Shown: one piece after another, positions 57,581 to 64,000 of the stretch
Numbering within the stretch: position 1 is the stretch's first letter
Layout: every line of letters starts with the position of its first letter
Assembly (NCBI GenBank): GCA_945868505.1
Contig: CAMBLO010000001.1
Location: 1-64,000 of the forward strand
Direction: 5' to 3'
Length of the DNA: 64,000 nucleotides
DNA from: an uncultured Clostridia bacterium
GTDB taxonomy: Bacteria > Bacillota > Clostridia > Lachnospirales > Anaerotignaceae
Program-made: the position numbers and the translations under genes
The notes under the pieces: generated by a model
Seen by the model: only the letters and a program-made list of their open reading frames with translations
Database searches by the model: none
Told to the model about the DNA's origin: nothing

Positions 57581-58777
57581 ATGGAATTATCCAAAAGAGC
57601 AATGAGCATCAAAGCATCTACAACAATGGCAATTTCCTCCAAAGCGGCGGAATTGAAAGCAGCCGGTCTGGATGTGGTTTCCTTCGGCGCAGGGGAACCC
57701 GATTTCAATACCCCTGCTCACATTGGTCAGGCGGGCATCGATGCCATCCATAATGGACAGACACGCTATACTCCTGCGGCAGGTCTGCCGGAGCTGCGCA
57801 AGGCTGTTTGTGATAAACTGAAAAAAGATAATGGTTTGGAGTATGAACCTGCCCAGGTCATCATTAGCAATGGCGCAAAACATTCCCTGATCAATACCTT
57901 TATGGCGATTTTGAATGAAGGGGATGAAGTCATCATTCCTGCGCCTTTCTGGCTGAGCTATTCCGAAATGGTTCGTATTGCCGGCGGTGTGCCTGTCATC
58001 ATCCATACCAAAAAGGAAAACAAATTCATGCTGACAAAGGAAGAACTGGAAAATGCCTATACAGAAAAAACAAAGGCAGTGGTTCTGACAAGCCCTTCCA
58101 ACCCCACAGGGCAGGTCATGGGGAAAGCAGATTTGGAAATGATCGCAGCATTTGCCATTAGCCATGATATTCTGGTGGTTTCCGATGAAATCTATGAAAA
58201 ACTGATTTACGATGAAGGTAAGCATCATATCAGCATTGCTTCCCTAAGCAAAGAAATTTACGATAGAACCATCGTCATCAACGGTGTTTCCAAAAGCTAT
58301 GCCATGACAGGCTGGAGAATCGGCTATGCAGCGGCGCCGCTGCAAATTGCGAAGCTGATGGCATCCCTGCAGTCCCACATGGCTTCCAACCCCAATACCA
58401 TAGCCCAGATGGCTACCATCGCAGCCCTGAATGGTCCTCAGGATTGCGTGGCGGAAATGTGCGTGGAATTCAAAAAACGCAGAGACTATATTTTTGAAAG
58501 AGAAGAAGCCATTCCTCTGCTTTCTGCCCTGAAACCCGAAGGTGCTTTTTATCTGTTTGTGGATGTTTCCGGCACATACGGGAAATCCTATGCAGGGCAG
58601 GAGATCAAAACAGCGGCAGATTTTGCATCTATCCTGCTGGATCAGAAATATGTGGCAGTTGTGCCCTGTGCAGATTTTGGTATGCCCGATTATATCCGTC
58701 TGTCTTATGCCACCAGCATGGAACTGATTAAAAAGGGCATGGATCGGATCGAAGAAATGGTAAAAGAACTGAAATAA
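57581..58777 (+). CDS. Aspartate/aromatic aminotransferase (PLP, class I)
   Basis: This 398-aa fold-type I aminotransferase has the PLP lysine in VSKSYAMTGWRIGY, the N-terminal SFGAGEPDFNTPAHI and SPSNPTGQV signatures of the AspC subgroup Ib. It probably makes aspartate from oxaloacetate and glutamate, although aromatic or prephenate activity is possible. Start ATG 57581 follows GAGGTGAAAATGAT. Full length, no neighbours of the same pathway. Confidence 0.9.
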   Translation: MELSKRAMSIKASTTMAISSKAAELKAAGLDVVSFGAGEPDFNTPAHIGQAGIDAIHNGQTRYTPAAGLPELRKAVCDKLKKDNGLEYEPAQVIISNGAKHSLINTFMAILNEGDEVIIPAPFWLSYSEMVRIAGGVPVIIHTKKENKFMLTKEELENAYTEKTKAVVLTSPSNPTGQVMGKADLEMIAAFAISHDILVVSDEIYEKLIYDEGKHHISIASLSKEIYDRTIVINGVSKSYAMTGWRIGYAAAPLQIAKLMASLQSHMASNPNTIAQMATIAALNGPQDCVAEMCVEFKKRRDYIFEREEAIPLLSALKPEGAFYLFVDVSGTYGKSYAGQEIKTAADFASILLDQKYVAVVPCADFGMPDYIRLSYATSMELIKKGMDRIEEMVKELK

Positions 58778-58878
58778 AATGCGGCAAAGACCGCCGAAGA
58801 GGTGCTGTCGAAGGTTGGCTGAAAGGAATCAGATTTTAGCTGCCCTCCAAGGCACCTTTTTCATAAAAGGAGGAAAAA

Positions 58879-59406
58879 ATGAGCTACGAAGTGTTGGAAA
58901 GCAAGGTGACCCACGAAGGAAAGATCGTGAAGATCACGGTGGACAAGCTGCGTATGCCCGATGGCAGCGAAGCATACAGAGAAACGGTCATCCGCGGCAA
59001 AAATGCAGCGGCGACACTGGCGGTGGATAACGATGGTAATTTGATCTTTGTCCGCCAGTATCGTCATGCCTTTGGGGAAATGCTTCTGGAAATCCCTGCC
59101 GGCGTGCTGGAGGATGGGGAAGAACCCGAGGAAGGCGTGCTGCGGGAATTGGAGGAAGAAACCGGGAAAAAAGCGGAAACACTGGAATTCCTCTGTGAAA
59201 TGTATCCTACAGTAGGCTACTGCACAGAAAAGATTCAGCTTTTTATTGCCACAGACCTGACAGAGGGGCAGCAGAAGTTGGATGCCGATGAATTTTTGGA
59301 GATTGAAAAATATACACCGGAGGAAGCGGTGGATATGATCTATAAGGGCGAAATCAAGGACGGCAAGACCATTGCGGCCGTTTTTGCATGGATGGCCCGT
59401 AAGTAA
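58879..59406 (+). CDS. nudF: Nudix hydrolase, ADP-ribose pyrophosphatase-like
   Basis: This 175-aa Nudix enzyme has the box from GVLEDGEEPEEG to RELEEETGK and the N-terminal beta-rich part (KIVKITVDKLRMPDG) of the NudF/YqkG group, which splits ADP-ribose into AMP and ribose-5-phosphate. ATG follows AAAGGAGGAAAAA. In Bacillus the yqkG gene also precedes spoIIM, fur and xerD (ripX), the same order as here without fur. Confidence 0.9.
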   Translation: MSYEVLESKVTHEGKIVKITVDKLRMPDGSEAYRETVIRGKNAAATLAVDNDGNLIFVRQYRHAFGEMLLEIPAGVLEDGEEPEEGVLRELEEETGKKAETLEFLCEMYPTVGYCTEKIQLFIATDLTEGQQKLDADEFLEIEKYTPEEAVDMIYKGEIKDGKTIAAVFAWMARK

Positions 59407-59545
59407 GACGGAAGCAGGGGGAAAGCAAAAATTTCCTCAAAGCAACTATTACGCCAGTCCTTGTTGTGTGAGGATGTTTTTGCTTTCGTAGGAAAAAGGA
59501 ATAAATGTATCAGACGAGCCATACCTTGTATCAGGGGGGATGGCT

Positions 59546-60121
59546 ATGAAGAAGAAAAAACGCAGGATAGACAAACAGGTGCAAAAAATCATCGGCATCG
59601 TTTGTCTATCTTTTTTATTGGGAATCGCAGGGGGCGCCTTGGCGGCGAACCTGATGCCAACGGGACAGCAAACGGAGCTGTCGTTGTTTCTGCAAGGGGC
59701 CATAGAGGAAATGGGGGAAGCCTCCTTCCTTTCGATTTTTTGGAAATATCTGAAGTATGATATCATCATCTGGTTGGGGGGCTGGATGCAGTTGGGGCTT
59801 TTCTTTGGGGGAACGGCATTTTTGTTTCGCAGTGTTGCGGTGGGCTTCACTTCTGCCATGATGATGGCGACCTATGGCGCAAAGGGGATTTTCCTTTCTG
59901 CGACAACCTTTCTGCCTCCTAATCTGCTGCTGATCCCTGCTTATATCCTCATCATGTCTGCTTCTATCTATTATTTGCTTTCCTGGCGGGAAGAGGGGGC
60001 AAAGCGTGCCCTGAAACGGGAACGGCAGCGAAAGCAGGCGGAATACTGTATTTTGTTTGGCATATCCATTGTTCTGCTGGCGGCGGCTGCAGGGGTAGAA
60101 CGAGTCATTCTTTTGGCATAA
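59546..60121 (+). CDS. spoIIM: Stage II sporulation protein M
   Basis: SpoIIM is part of the DMP complex (SpoIID, SpoIIM, SpoIIP) that thins septal peptidoglycan during engulfment. The 191-aa membrane protein has five hydrophobic segments (~15-35, ~75-100, ~108-128, ~130-150, ~172-190), typical of the family. ATG 59546 is preferred because AGGGGGG lies 7 bases upstream; ATG 59540 would be too close. xerD follows, as in other spore formers. Confidence 0.88.
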   Translation: MKKKKRRIDKQVQKIIGIVCLSFLLGIAGGALAANLMPTGQQTELSLFLQGAIEEMGEASFLSIFWKYLKYDIIIWLGGWMQLGLFFGGTAFLFRSVAVGFTSAMMMATYGAKGIFLSATTFLPPNLLLIPAYILIMSASIYYLLSWREEGAKRALKRERQRKQAEYCILFGISIVLLAAAAGVERVILLA

Positions 60122-60230
60122 AATTGCGGGAAAGTGGAGAATCAACATATATACTACAATGCTTTTAAGGGAAATGTTGCAGTTCGTTCACAAAAAATTC
60201 ATATTTTTTTCATTTTTTCTACAAAAAATA

Positions 60231-60259
60231 TCGACAAGCCCTGAAAAACTCAGTATAAT
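60231..60259 (+). promoter_or_regulatory. Promoter of xerD
   Basis: TCGACA (60231-60236), 17 bases, perfect TATAAT (60254-60259), 33 bases before the start codon. Confidence 0.8.
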
Positions 60260-60291
60260 CTAAGGTACTATGAACGAAGGGGATTGTTTGT

Positions 60292-61176
60292 ATGGAACAA
60301 TGTATCGTTGATTTTACCGAATATTTGCAGGAAGAAAAAAAATCATCAGAAAATACCGTTCTGTCCTATGCAAGGGATTTGCGAGGCTTTTGCCGATTTA
60401 TGAAGGAATGCGGCATCCTTGATGCTGCAAAAGTGAATCGTACGAACGTGATGGCTTATGTCTATGAATTGCAGAAGCAGCATAAGGCAGGGGCAACTGT
60501 GTCCAGAAATATTGCGTCCATTCGTTCTTTTTATCAGTTTTTGCAGCGGAAAGGAATCGTAACGGAAAACCCTGCGGCGGACTTGGAATTGCCCAAGGTG
60601 GAAAAGAAAGTGCCGGAGATTCTTTCTTTGGATAAGGTGGAGCTGCTTTTGGAACAGCCCAATGGCGATGAGGATAAGGAGATCCGTGATAAAGCGATGC
60701 TGGAGCTGCTCTATGCCACAGGGATCCGCGTGACGGAATTGATTTCCCTGAAGGTGGAGGATATCAACCTTTCTTTGGAATATATCCATTGTGGCAGTGA
60801 TGCGAAAGGCCGTATCATCCCCATTGGTGCCCAGGCGAAATTTTCCCTGCGCAGATATATGGAAAAGGTGCGGGAACACATGGTTTCCAAGCCGGAAGAA
60901 GATGTGCTGTTCGTCAATTGCAATGGCAAGCCTATGACGAGACAGGGCTTCTGGAAGATTATCAAATCCTATGCGAAAAAGGCTGGCATCCAGGAGGATA
61001 TCACTCCCCACATGCTGCGTCATTCCTTTGCGGCACATCTGATTGAAAATGGGGCAGACCTGCGTTCTGTCCAGGAAATGCTGGGCCATTCGGATATTTC
61101 CACCACACAGATTTATACCAAACTGACGAACCAGAAATTGAAAAACGTATACGCGAAAACGCACCCTCGTGCTTGA
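60292..61176 (+). CDS. xerD: Site-specific tyrosine recombinase XerD
   Basis: XerD with XerC resolves chromosome dimers at dif. The 294-aa protein has an N-terminal SAM-like core-binding domain (~1-90) and a catalytic domain with Arg in ATGIRVTEL, the HMLRHSFAAHL box, and the nucleophile Tyr in STTQIYTKL. Family length is exact. Its location after nudF-spoIIM, not in a phage or integron, supports the housekeeping XerD assignment. Confidence 0.94.
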   Translation: MEQCIVDFTEYLQEEKKSSENTVLSYARDLRGFCRFMKECGILDAAKVNRTNVMAYVYELQKQHKAGATVSRNIASIRSFYQFLQRKGIVTENPAADLELPKVEKKVPEILSLDKVELLLEQPNGDEDKEIRDKAMLELLYATGIRVTELISLKVEDINLSLEYIHCGSDAKGRIIPIGAQAKFSLRRYMEKVREHMVSKPEEDVLFVNCNGKPMTRQGFWKIIKSYAKKAGIQEDITPHMLRHSFAAHLIENGADLRSVQEMLGHSDISTTQIYTKLTNQKLKNVYAKTHPRA

Positions 61177-61187
61177 GAAGAACTACG

Positions 61188-61212
61188 GCCGTCCATTAGG
61201 GCGGCTTCTTTT
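61188..61212 (+). terminator. Terminator of xerD
   Basis: GCCGTCC and GGGCGGC with an ATTA loop, then TTCTTTT. Confidence 0.85.
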
Positions 61213-61280
61213 ATTCTACGGAGCGTTTGTTGTGCTTTGGGGAAGAATGGATTATGATAAGGAAGAAGGAGGCGAAAGCC

Positions 61281-61865
61281 ATGGATATGATGAAAACAGG
61301 AGAGCTGCTGGGCCGTTTGCGGAAAGAACATGGCATGACTCAAAAGCAGGTGGCGGAGGTGCTGCAGATCAGCGACCGTACGGTCTCCAAATGGGAACGG
61401 GGGGCAGGCCTGCCGGATGTTTCCATGCTGAAGGGCATTTCTGCCCTATACGGTGTGGATATTGAAAAAATACTGGAAGGAAATTTAAAAGAAAAAGGAG
61501 TGGAACCGGGAAATATGAAACGGATGAAATTTATCCGCTGTGAACATTGCGGAAATATTTTTTGGAGCACAGGGGGCGGAGAAATCTCCTGCTGCGGCAG
61601 AAAGCTGACACCATTAAAAGCGCAGGAAGTGGACGAAGCACACAAAATCCAGATTGAAGAGATCGATAACGAATACTTCATCACTTTCGACCATGAAATG
61701 ACCAAGGAACATTATATTACCTTTGCGGCACTGGTTTCCTGGGACAGGGCCACAGTGGTGCGGCTCTATCCGGAACAGTCCGGGGAGGTGCGGCTGCCCC
61801 GCCAGCGCAGAGGGGAAATCTACCTCTGTTGCAGTGAACATGGTTTATTTCGAAAAAAATTATAA
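61281..61865 (+). CDS. XRE-family regulator with C-terminal Cys-rich domain
   Basis: This 194-aa protein has an N-terminal helix-turn-helix (~6-60: LLGRLRKEHGMTQKQVAEVL, SDRTVSKWERG). The C-terminal ~115 residues carry CEHCGNIFW, CCGRKL, and later YLCCSEHGLF, a likely zinc ribbon joined to a fold reminiscent of the desulfoferrodoxin family. The arrangement suggests a metal- or redox-responsive repressor; the target is unknown. ATG 61281 is chosen from GAAGGAGG upstream (ATG 61287 also possible). Confidence 0.8.
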   Translation: MDMMKTGELLGRLRKEHGMTQKQVAEVLQISDRTVSKWERGAGLPDVSMLKGISALYGVDIEKILEGNLKEKGVEPGNMKRMKFIRCEHCGNIFWSTGGGEISCCGRKLTPLKAQEVDEAHKIQIEEIDNEYFITFDHEMTKEHYITFAALVSWDRATVVRLYPEQSGEVRLPRQRRGEIYLCCSEHGLFRKKL

Positions 61866-61871
61866 AAAAGG

Positions 61872-61902
61872 AAGGCGGGAATGGAAAATCTCGCCTTTTT
61901 TT
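61872..61902 (+). terminator. Terminator of the XRE gene
   Basis: AAGGCGGGA and TCTCGCCTT form a 9-bp stem with one wobble, then T7. Confidence 0.85.
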
Positions 61903-61999
61903 GAGCCTGTTTTCAAGTGTACCTGTTGGCAAAGTTCTTTTTTCTGAGTTACTTTTAGTCTGGCTCTTTTTTTAATGTAGACCCGCGTTTTATTGATTG

Positions 62000-62029
62000 T
62001 TGTGCAAAATATATAGGCTGTGTTATAAT
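62000..62029 (+). promoter_or_regulatory. Promoter of the PilZ gene
   Basis: TTGTGC (62000-62005), 18 bases, perfect TATAAT (62024-62029). It lies inside the longest open frame and therefore argues for a downstream start codon. Confidence 0.6.
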
Positions 62030-62065
62030 CGAACTAGAAAAGTAGAATATGCATTGATTATTTGT

Positions 62066-62785
62066 ATGCATTTGTGGGCGGTGAAAGCAATTTTGGAGTT
62101 AGACAAATATAAAATCAAAAAGCTTGGTATAGAGCAAGGAATGAAGTTTGAAGTATGTATAGAAAATGGACAGCCTATATTTACAGGTGTTGTAAGCAAG
62201 CTGGACGAGGATTCTCTTTGGATCTCGAATGTAAATGGCGGAAATGTTCCGTCGGTTATTTACAACAGCAAAATTGGGTTGAAAGGTTTTTCTGCGAATA
62301 ATAGCAATATATTATACGGCGTTATTTGCGGAAGCAGCACTCTGTTTTGGAGAATTAATAAAATTTCGAAACAAAGTTATTATAATAATAGAAATTACTA
62401 TCGACAGTCTGTTTCTATAGAAACAAAAGTGGATCGGATAGATTTTGCTGATAGCGGAAATGAAGACAAAAAGAAAATGTCAGTTTCCGCACTTCCGTGC
62501 AAAATTTTAAATATTAGCGGAAGCGGTTTGCTTATCAGCATCAAAGAAAAATATTCCATTGGTACTATGCTTCAATTCTGCAATTTATCCCTTATCCCGG
62601 ATCATGCTCCTTTCTGCTTAAAGTGCAGAATACTGCGTATGGAAGAAAATAATAAAGAATATTTATATGGCTGTAAATTTGAGGAAATGGATAAAAAAGT
62701 ACAGGAACGTCTGGTTCAAGAAATCTTTATGCTGCAAAGAATTGAAATTAAGCGACAAAACGGACAAAACAGTGAGTATTATTGA
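62066..62785 (+). CDS. PilZ-domain protein (probable c-di-GMP receptor)
   Basis: This protein of about 239 aa has a YcgR-like N-terminal domain (~15-100) and a PilZ domain (~105-225). The arginine motif is RNYYRQ and the second motif ILNISGSGLLI stands where D/NxSxxG is expected, both needed for cyclic di-GMP binding. No GGDEF, EAL or flagellar gene is in the window. The start is uncertain: ATG 62066 and GTG 62081 both lack a clear ribosome site. The AT-rich codon use differs from neighbours and may mean recent acquisition. Confidence 0.75.
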   Translation: MHLWAVKAILELDKYKIKKLGIEQGMKFEVCIENGQPIFTGVVSKLDEDSLWISNVNGGNVPSVIYNSKIGLKGFSANNSNILYGVICGSSTLFWRINKISKQSYYNNRNYYRQSVSIETKVDRIDFADSGNEDKKKMSVSALPCKILNISGSGLLISIKEKYSIGTMLQFCNLSLIPDHAPFCLKCRILRMEENNKEYLYGCKFEEMDKKVQERLVQEIFMLQRIEIKRQNGQNSEYY

Positions 62786-62823
62786 ATATGAAATATGGAT
62801 TGTTTGGCAAAAATGGCAAAAAG

Positions 62824-62853
62824 AAAGACGAGGTCGGAAAACCTCGTCTTTTT
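62824..62853. terminator. Bidirectional terminator
   Basis: AAAGACGAGGT and ACCTCGTCTTT form an 11-bp stem with A- and T-rich flanks on both sides, placed between convergent genes. Confidence 0.9.
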
Positions 62854-62867
62854 GTATGTAGAAGCAA

Positions 62868-63116
62868 TTATTCAGCTACTTCTTCTTCGCCGTCAACGGG
62901 AGCTTCTTCTTCACCGTCTGCAGCTACTTCATCTTCAGCTGCTGCATCGTCAACAACTTCTTCTTCAACGACTTCTTCTTCGCCGTCTACTGTTTCTTCT
63001 ACCTGAGTTTCATCAACGGGAGCTTCTTCTGTGTTGCCGCCGCAAGCTGCTACGCCGAAAGCCATTGCTGCACAAACTGCCAGTACGGATACTTTTTTGA
63101 TCAGATTCTTTTTCAT
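62868..63116 (-). CDS. Small, very acidic lipoprotein
   Basis: This 82-aa protein has a signal peptide and lipobox GVAAC (Cys25). The remaining ~57 residues are almost all Glu, Asp, Val and Ala, with near-repeats such as APVDETQVEET and APVDGEEEV. It has no folded domain to speak of, so it is probably a disordered, negatively charged surface tail. TAGGAGGAACATAAA precedes ATG 63116. Function unknown. Confidence 0.75.
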   Translation of the reverse strand: MKKNLIKKVSVLAVCAAMAFGVAACGGNTEEAPVDETQVEETVDGEEEVVEEEVVDDAAAEDEVAADGEEEAPVDGEEEVAE

Positions 63117-63176
63117 TTTATGTTCCTCCTAATTTTCAAAAACAAGTGTGTGTTGATCTTTTTCGATCGTGAGGAA

Positions 63177-63205
63177 AATATAACACGTTATAATTTTTTG
63201 TTCAA
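63177..63205 (-). promoter_or_regulatory. Promoter and dyad for the acidic lipoprotein
   Basis: On the minus strand TTGAAC (63205-63200), 17 bases, TATATT (63182-63177). A perfect 6-bp dyad TATAAC-AC-GTTATA (63179-63192) overlaps the -10. The rest of the AT-rich spacer (63206-63435) shows no recognised feature. Confidence 0.6.
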
Positions 63206-63435
63206 TAGTGAAAAAAAGTTTGTTTTATTCTATTTGTTGAAATTTAAATGGCATTTTGGCTTTGATGGACACGTATCTCATGCAAGCTTCGTTTTTCTCA
63301 AATTTTCTTTTGATTTCTTTATGATTTAGGAAAAGTGCTTTATTCGGCGGATGTTTGTCTTTATTCTATGGAAATGTAAGAAAATCTTAAGAAATTACAA
63401 AGTCTTTCTATGAATTATAGATAAAATGGATATAA

Positions 63436-63461
63436 AAAACACCCCGCTTTTGGGGTGTTTT
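63436..63461 (-). terminator. Terminator of the sulfatase/LTA-synthase-like gene
   Basis: AAAACACCCC and GGGGTGTTTT with a 6-base loop; on the minus strand it is followed by a T-run. Confidence 0.85.
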
Positions 63462-63472
63462 GGAAATTCAAC

Positions 63473-64000
63473 TCAAGGAAGATACTCTTTGGTCAAATAT
63501 TGTTTGCCTATCAGGTCGTCATAGGTCAAAAGTTCGTGCAGTTTGATGTATTGGTTTCTTGTAGCCTCGTCTGTTGTATCGGAATACAACTCATAATAGG
63601 GGCTGATGACAGGGCAGTTCTTATACAAATCCAACAGGAAATTGGTACGGACTGTTTCCGGCGCACCGATATAATCACACAGCAGAGCCGTCAGCAGATA
63701 GGGGGATACGGCATCCCCTTCGGCACGATAGTCATGGCCCGTGTCATAGTTGCTGAAGATCACATAAGGTGTGGAGAACATACCGTATTTTTCCTCTGTG
63801 GTCCATTCGGAGGCGGTGGCAGAAGAAATATTGCCTGTAGTCGTATAAGGCTCGAAATCGCCGCCCAGGGTCGGCAGATGGTCGCCATACCAAAGAACGA
63901 CTGTGGGCTTTTCTCTGTTCATGACGTAATCATACAGCTTGCCCAGCTCTGCATCGGAATCGGATACGCCTTTACAGTAGTTGTGGAGTACATTGAGGTT
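63473..64000 (-). CDS. LTA synthase-like sulfatase, C-terminal part
   Basis: The last ~175 codons of a minus-strand gene are visible; the frame stays open to the window edge, so the N-terminus lies outside. The segment VVLWYGDHLPTLGGDF is the C-terminal metal-site motif (GDHLP) of alkaline-phosphatase-fold sulfatases and lipoteichoic acid synthase/phosphoglycerol transferases. The internal ATG at 63922 is not the start. The C-terminal tail (~70 residues with YYELYSDTTDEA) is typical of clostridial members. Substrate unknown. Confidence 0.82.
   Translation of the reverse strand, partial: NLNVLHNYCKGVSDSDAELGKLYDYVMNREKPTVVLWYGDHLPTLGGDFEPYTTTGNISSATASEWTTEEKYGMFSTPYVIFSNYDTGHDYRAEGDAVSPYLLTALLCDYIGAPETVRTNFLLDLYKNCPVISPYYELYSDTTDEATRNQYIKLHELLTYDDLIGKQYLTKEYLP

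Noticed and set aside
58790-58862. Large imperfect hairpin (AGGTGC ... GCACCT) between the aminotransferase and nudF as a terminator or T-box.
   Set aside because: The arms are only six bases with a loop of more than 40 bases, and no T-box or riboswitch core is visible.

Overview
The window looks like a chromosomal segment of a spore-forming, anaerobic Firmicute of the class Clostridia, plausibly Lachnospirales and perhaps Anaerotignum-like (a guess from gene content, not a measured placement). Pointers are spo0A, spoIVB, spoIIM and ylbJ, the ylbH-coaD-ylbJ-ylbM-ylbN-rpmF neighbourhood known from Bacillus, phosphate acetyltransferase/acetate kinase fermentation genes, Gram-positive promoters and Shine-Dalgarno sites, SLH-domain surface proteins, and moderate G+C.

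Layout. 1-650: 3' end of a 5S rRNA and six tRNA genes (His, Lys, Leu, Gly, Gln, Gln). 0.8-3.1 kb: an ECF-type sigma factor with its membrane anti-sigma partner. 3.3-9.1 kb: Asp23, FakA-like kinase, recG, rsmD, coaD. 9.1-11.5 kb, minus strand: tmcAL and ylbJ. 11.8-19.8 kb: a minimal CheA-like kinase, pta and ackA separated by a five-palindrome repeat, DUF177-rpmF, guaD, plsX-acpP-rnc. 20.3-26.8 kb: a DUF134 protein and a complete ribose operon (rbsR-D-A-C-B-K) with a LacI-type operator.

27.0-34.7 kb is the most striking region. A cobalamin riboswitch with its terminator precedes five genes: an SLH-anchored protein carrying both halves of a transcobalamin-like fold (alpha-toroid plus DUF4430), a secreted alpha-toroid alone, a lipoprotein with DUF4430 alone, an ECF T component, and one polypeptide fusing two ECF ATPases to a C-terminal membrane domain that is probably the substrate (S) component. 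Together they read as a bacterial vitamin B12 capture-and-uptake system that resembles animal intrinsic factor/transcobalamin. A second DUF4430 protein paired with a stand-alone ECF S component lies at 48.3-49.2 kb on the minus strand, next to the B12-dependent methionine synthase genes (metF, which carries a frameshift, then a reactivation protein and metH).

35.3-41.9 kb: a polyamine-family ABC transporter (potABCD-like) runs directly into frlB-frlC-frlD, so the operon probably imports and breaks down fructosamine (Amadori) compounds. 41.9-44.1 kb: a ComEC-like metallohydrolase with DUF3006, and a ferredoxin-like protein. 49.3-51.3 kb: an SLH protein with five acidic repeats. 51.5-61.2 kb: D-Ala-D-Ala carboxypeptidase, spoIVB, DegV, a methyltransferase, spo0A, an aminotransferase, a Nudix hydrolase, spoIIM and xerD. 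61.3-64.0 kb: an HTH regulator, a PilZ protein, a very acidic lipoprotein, and the C-terminal part of a sulfatase/LTA-synthase-like protein cut by the window end.
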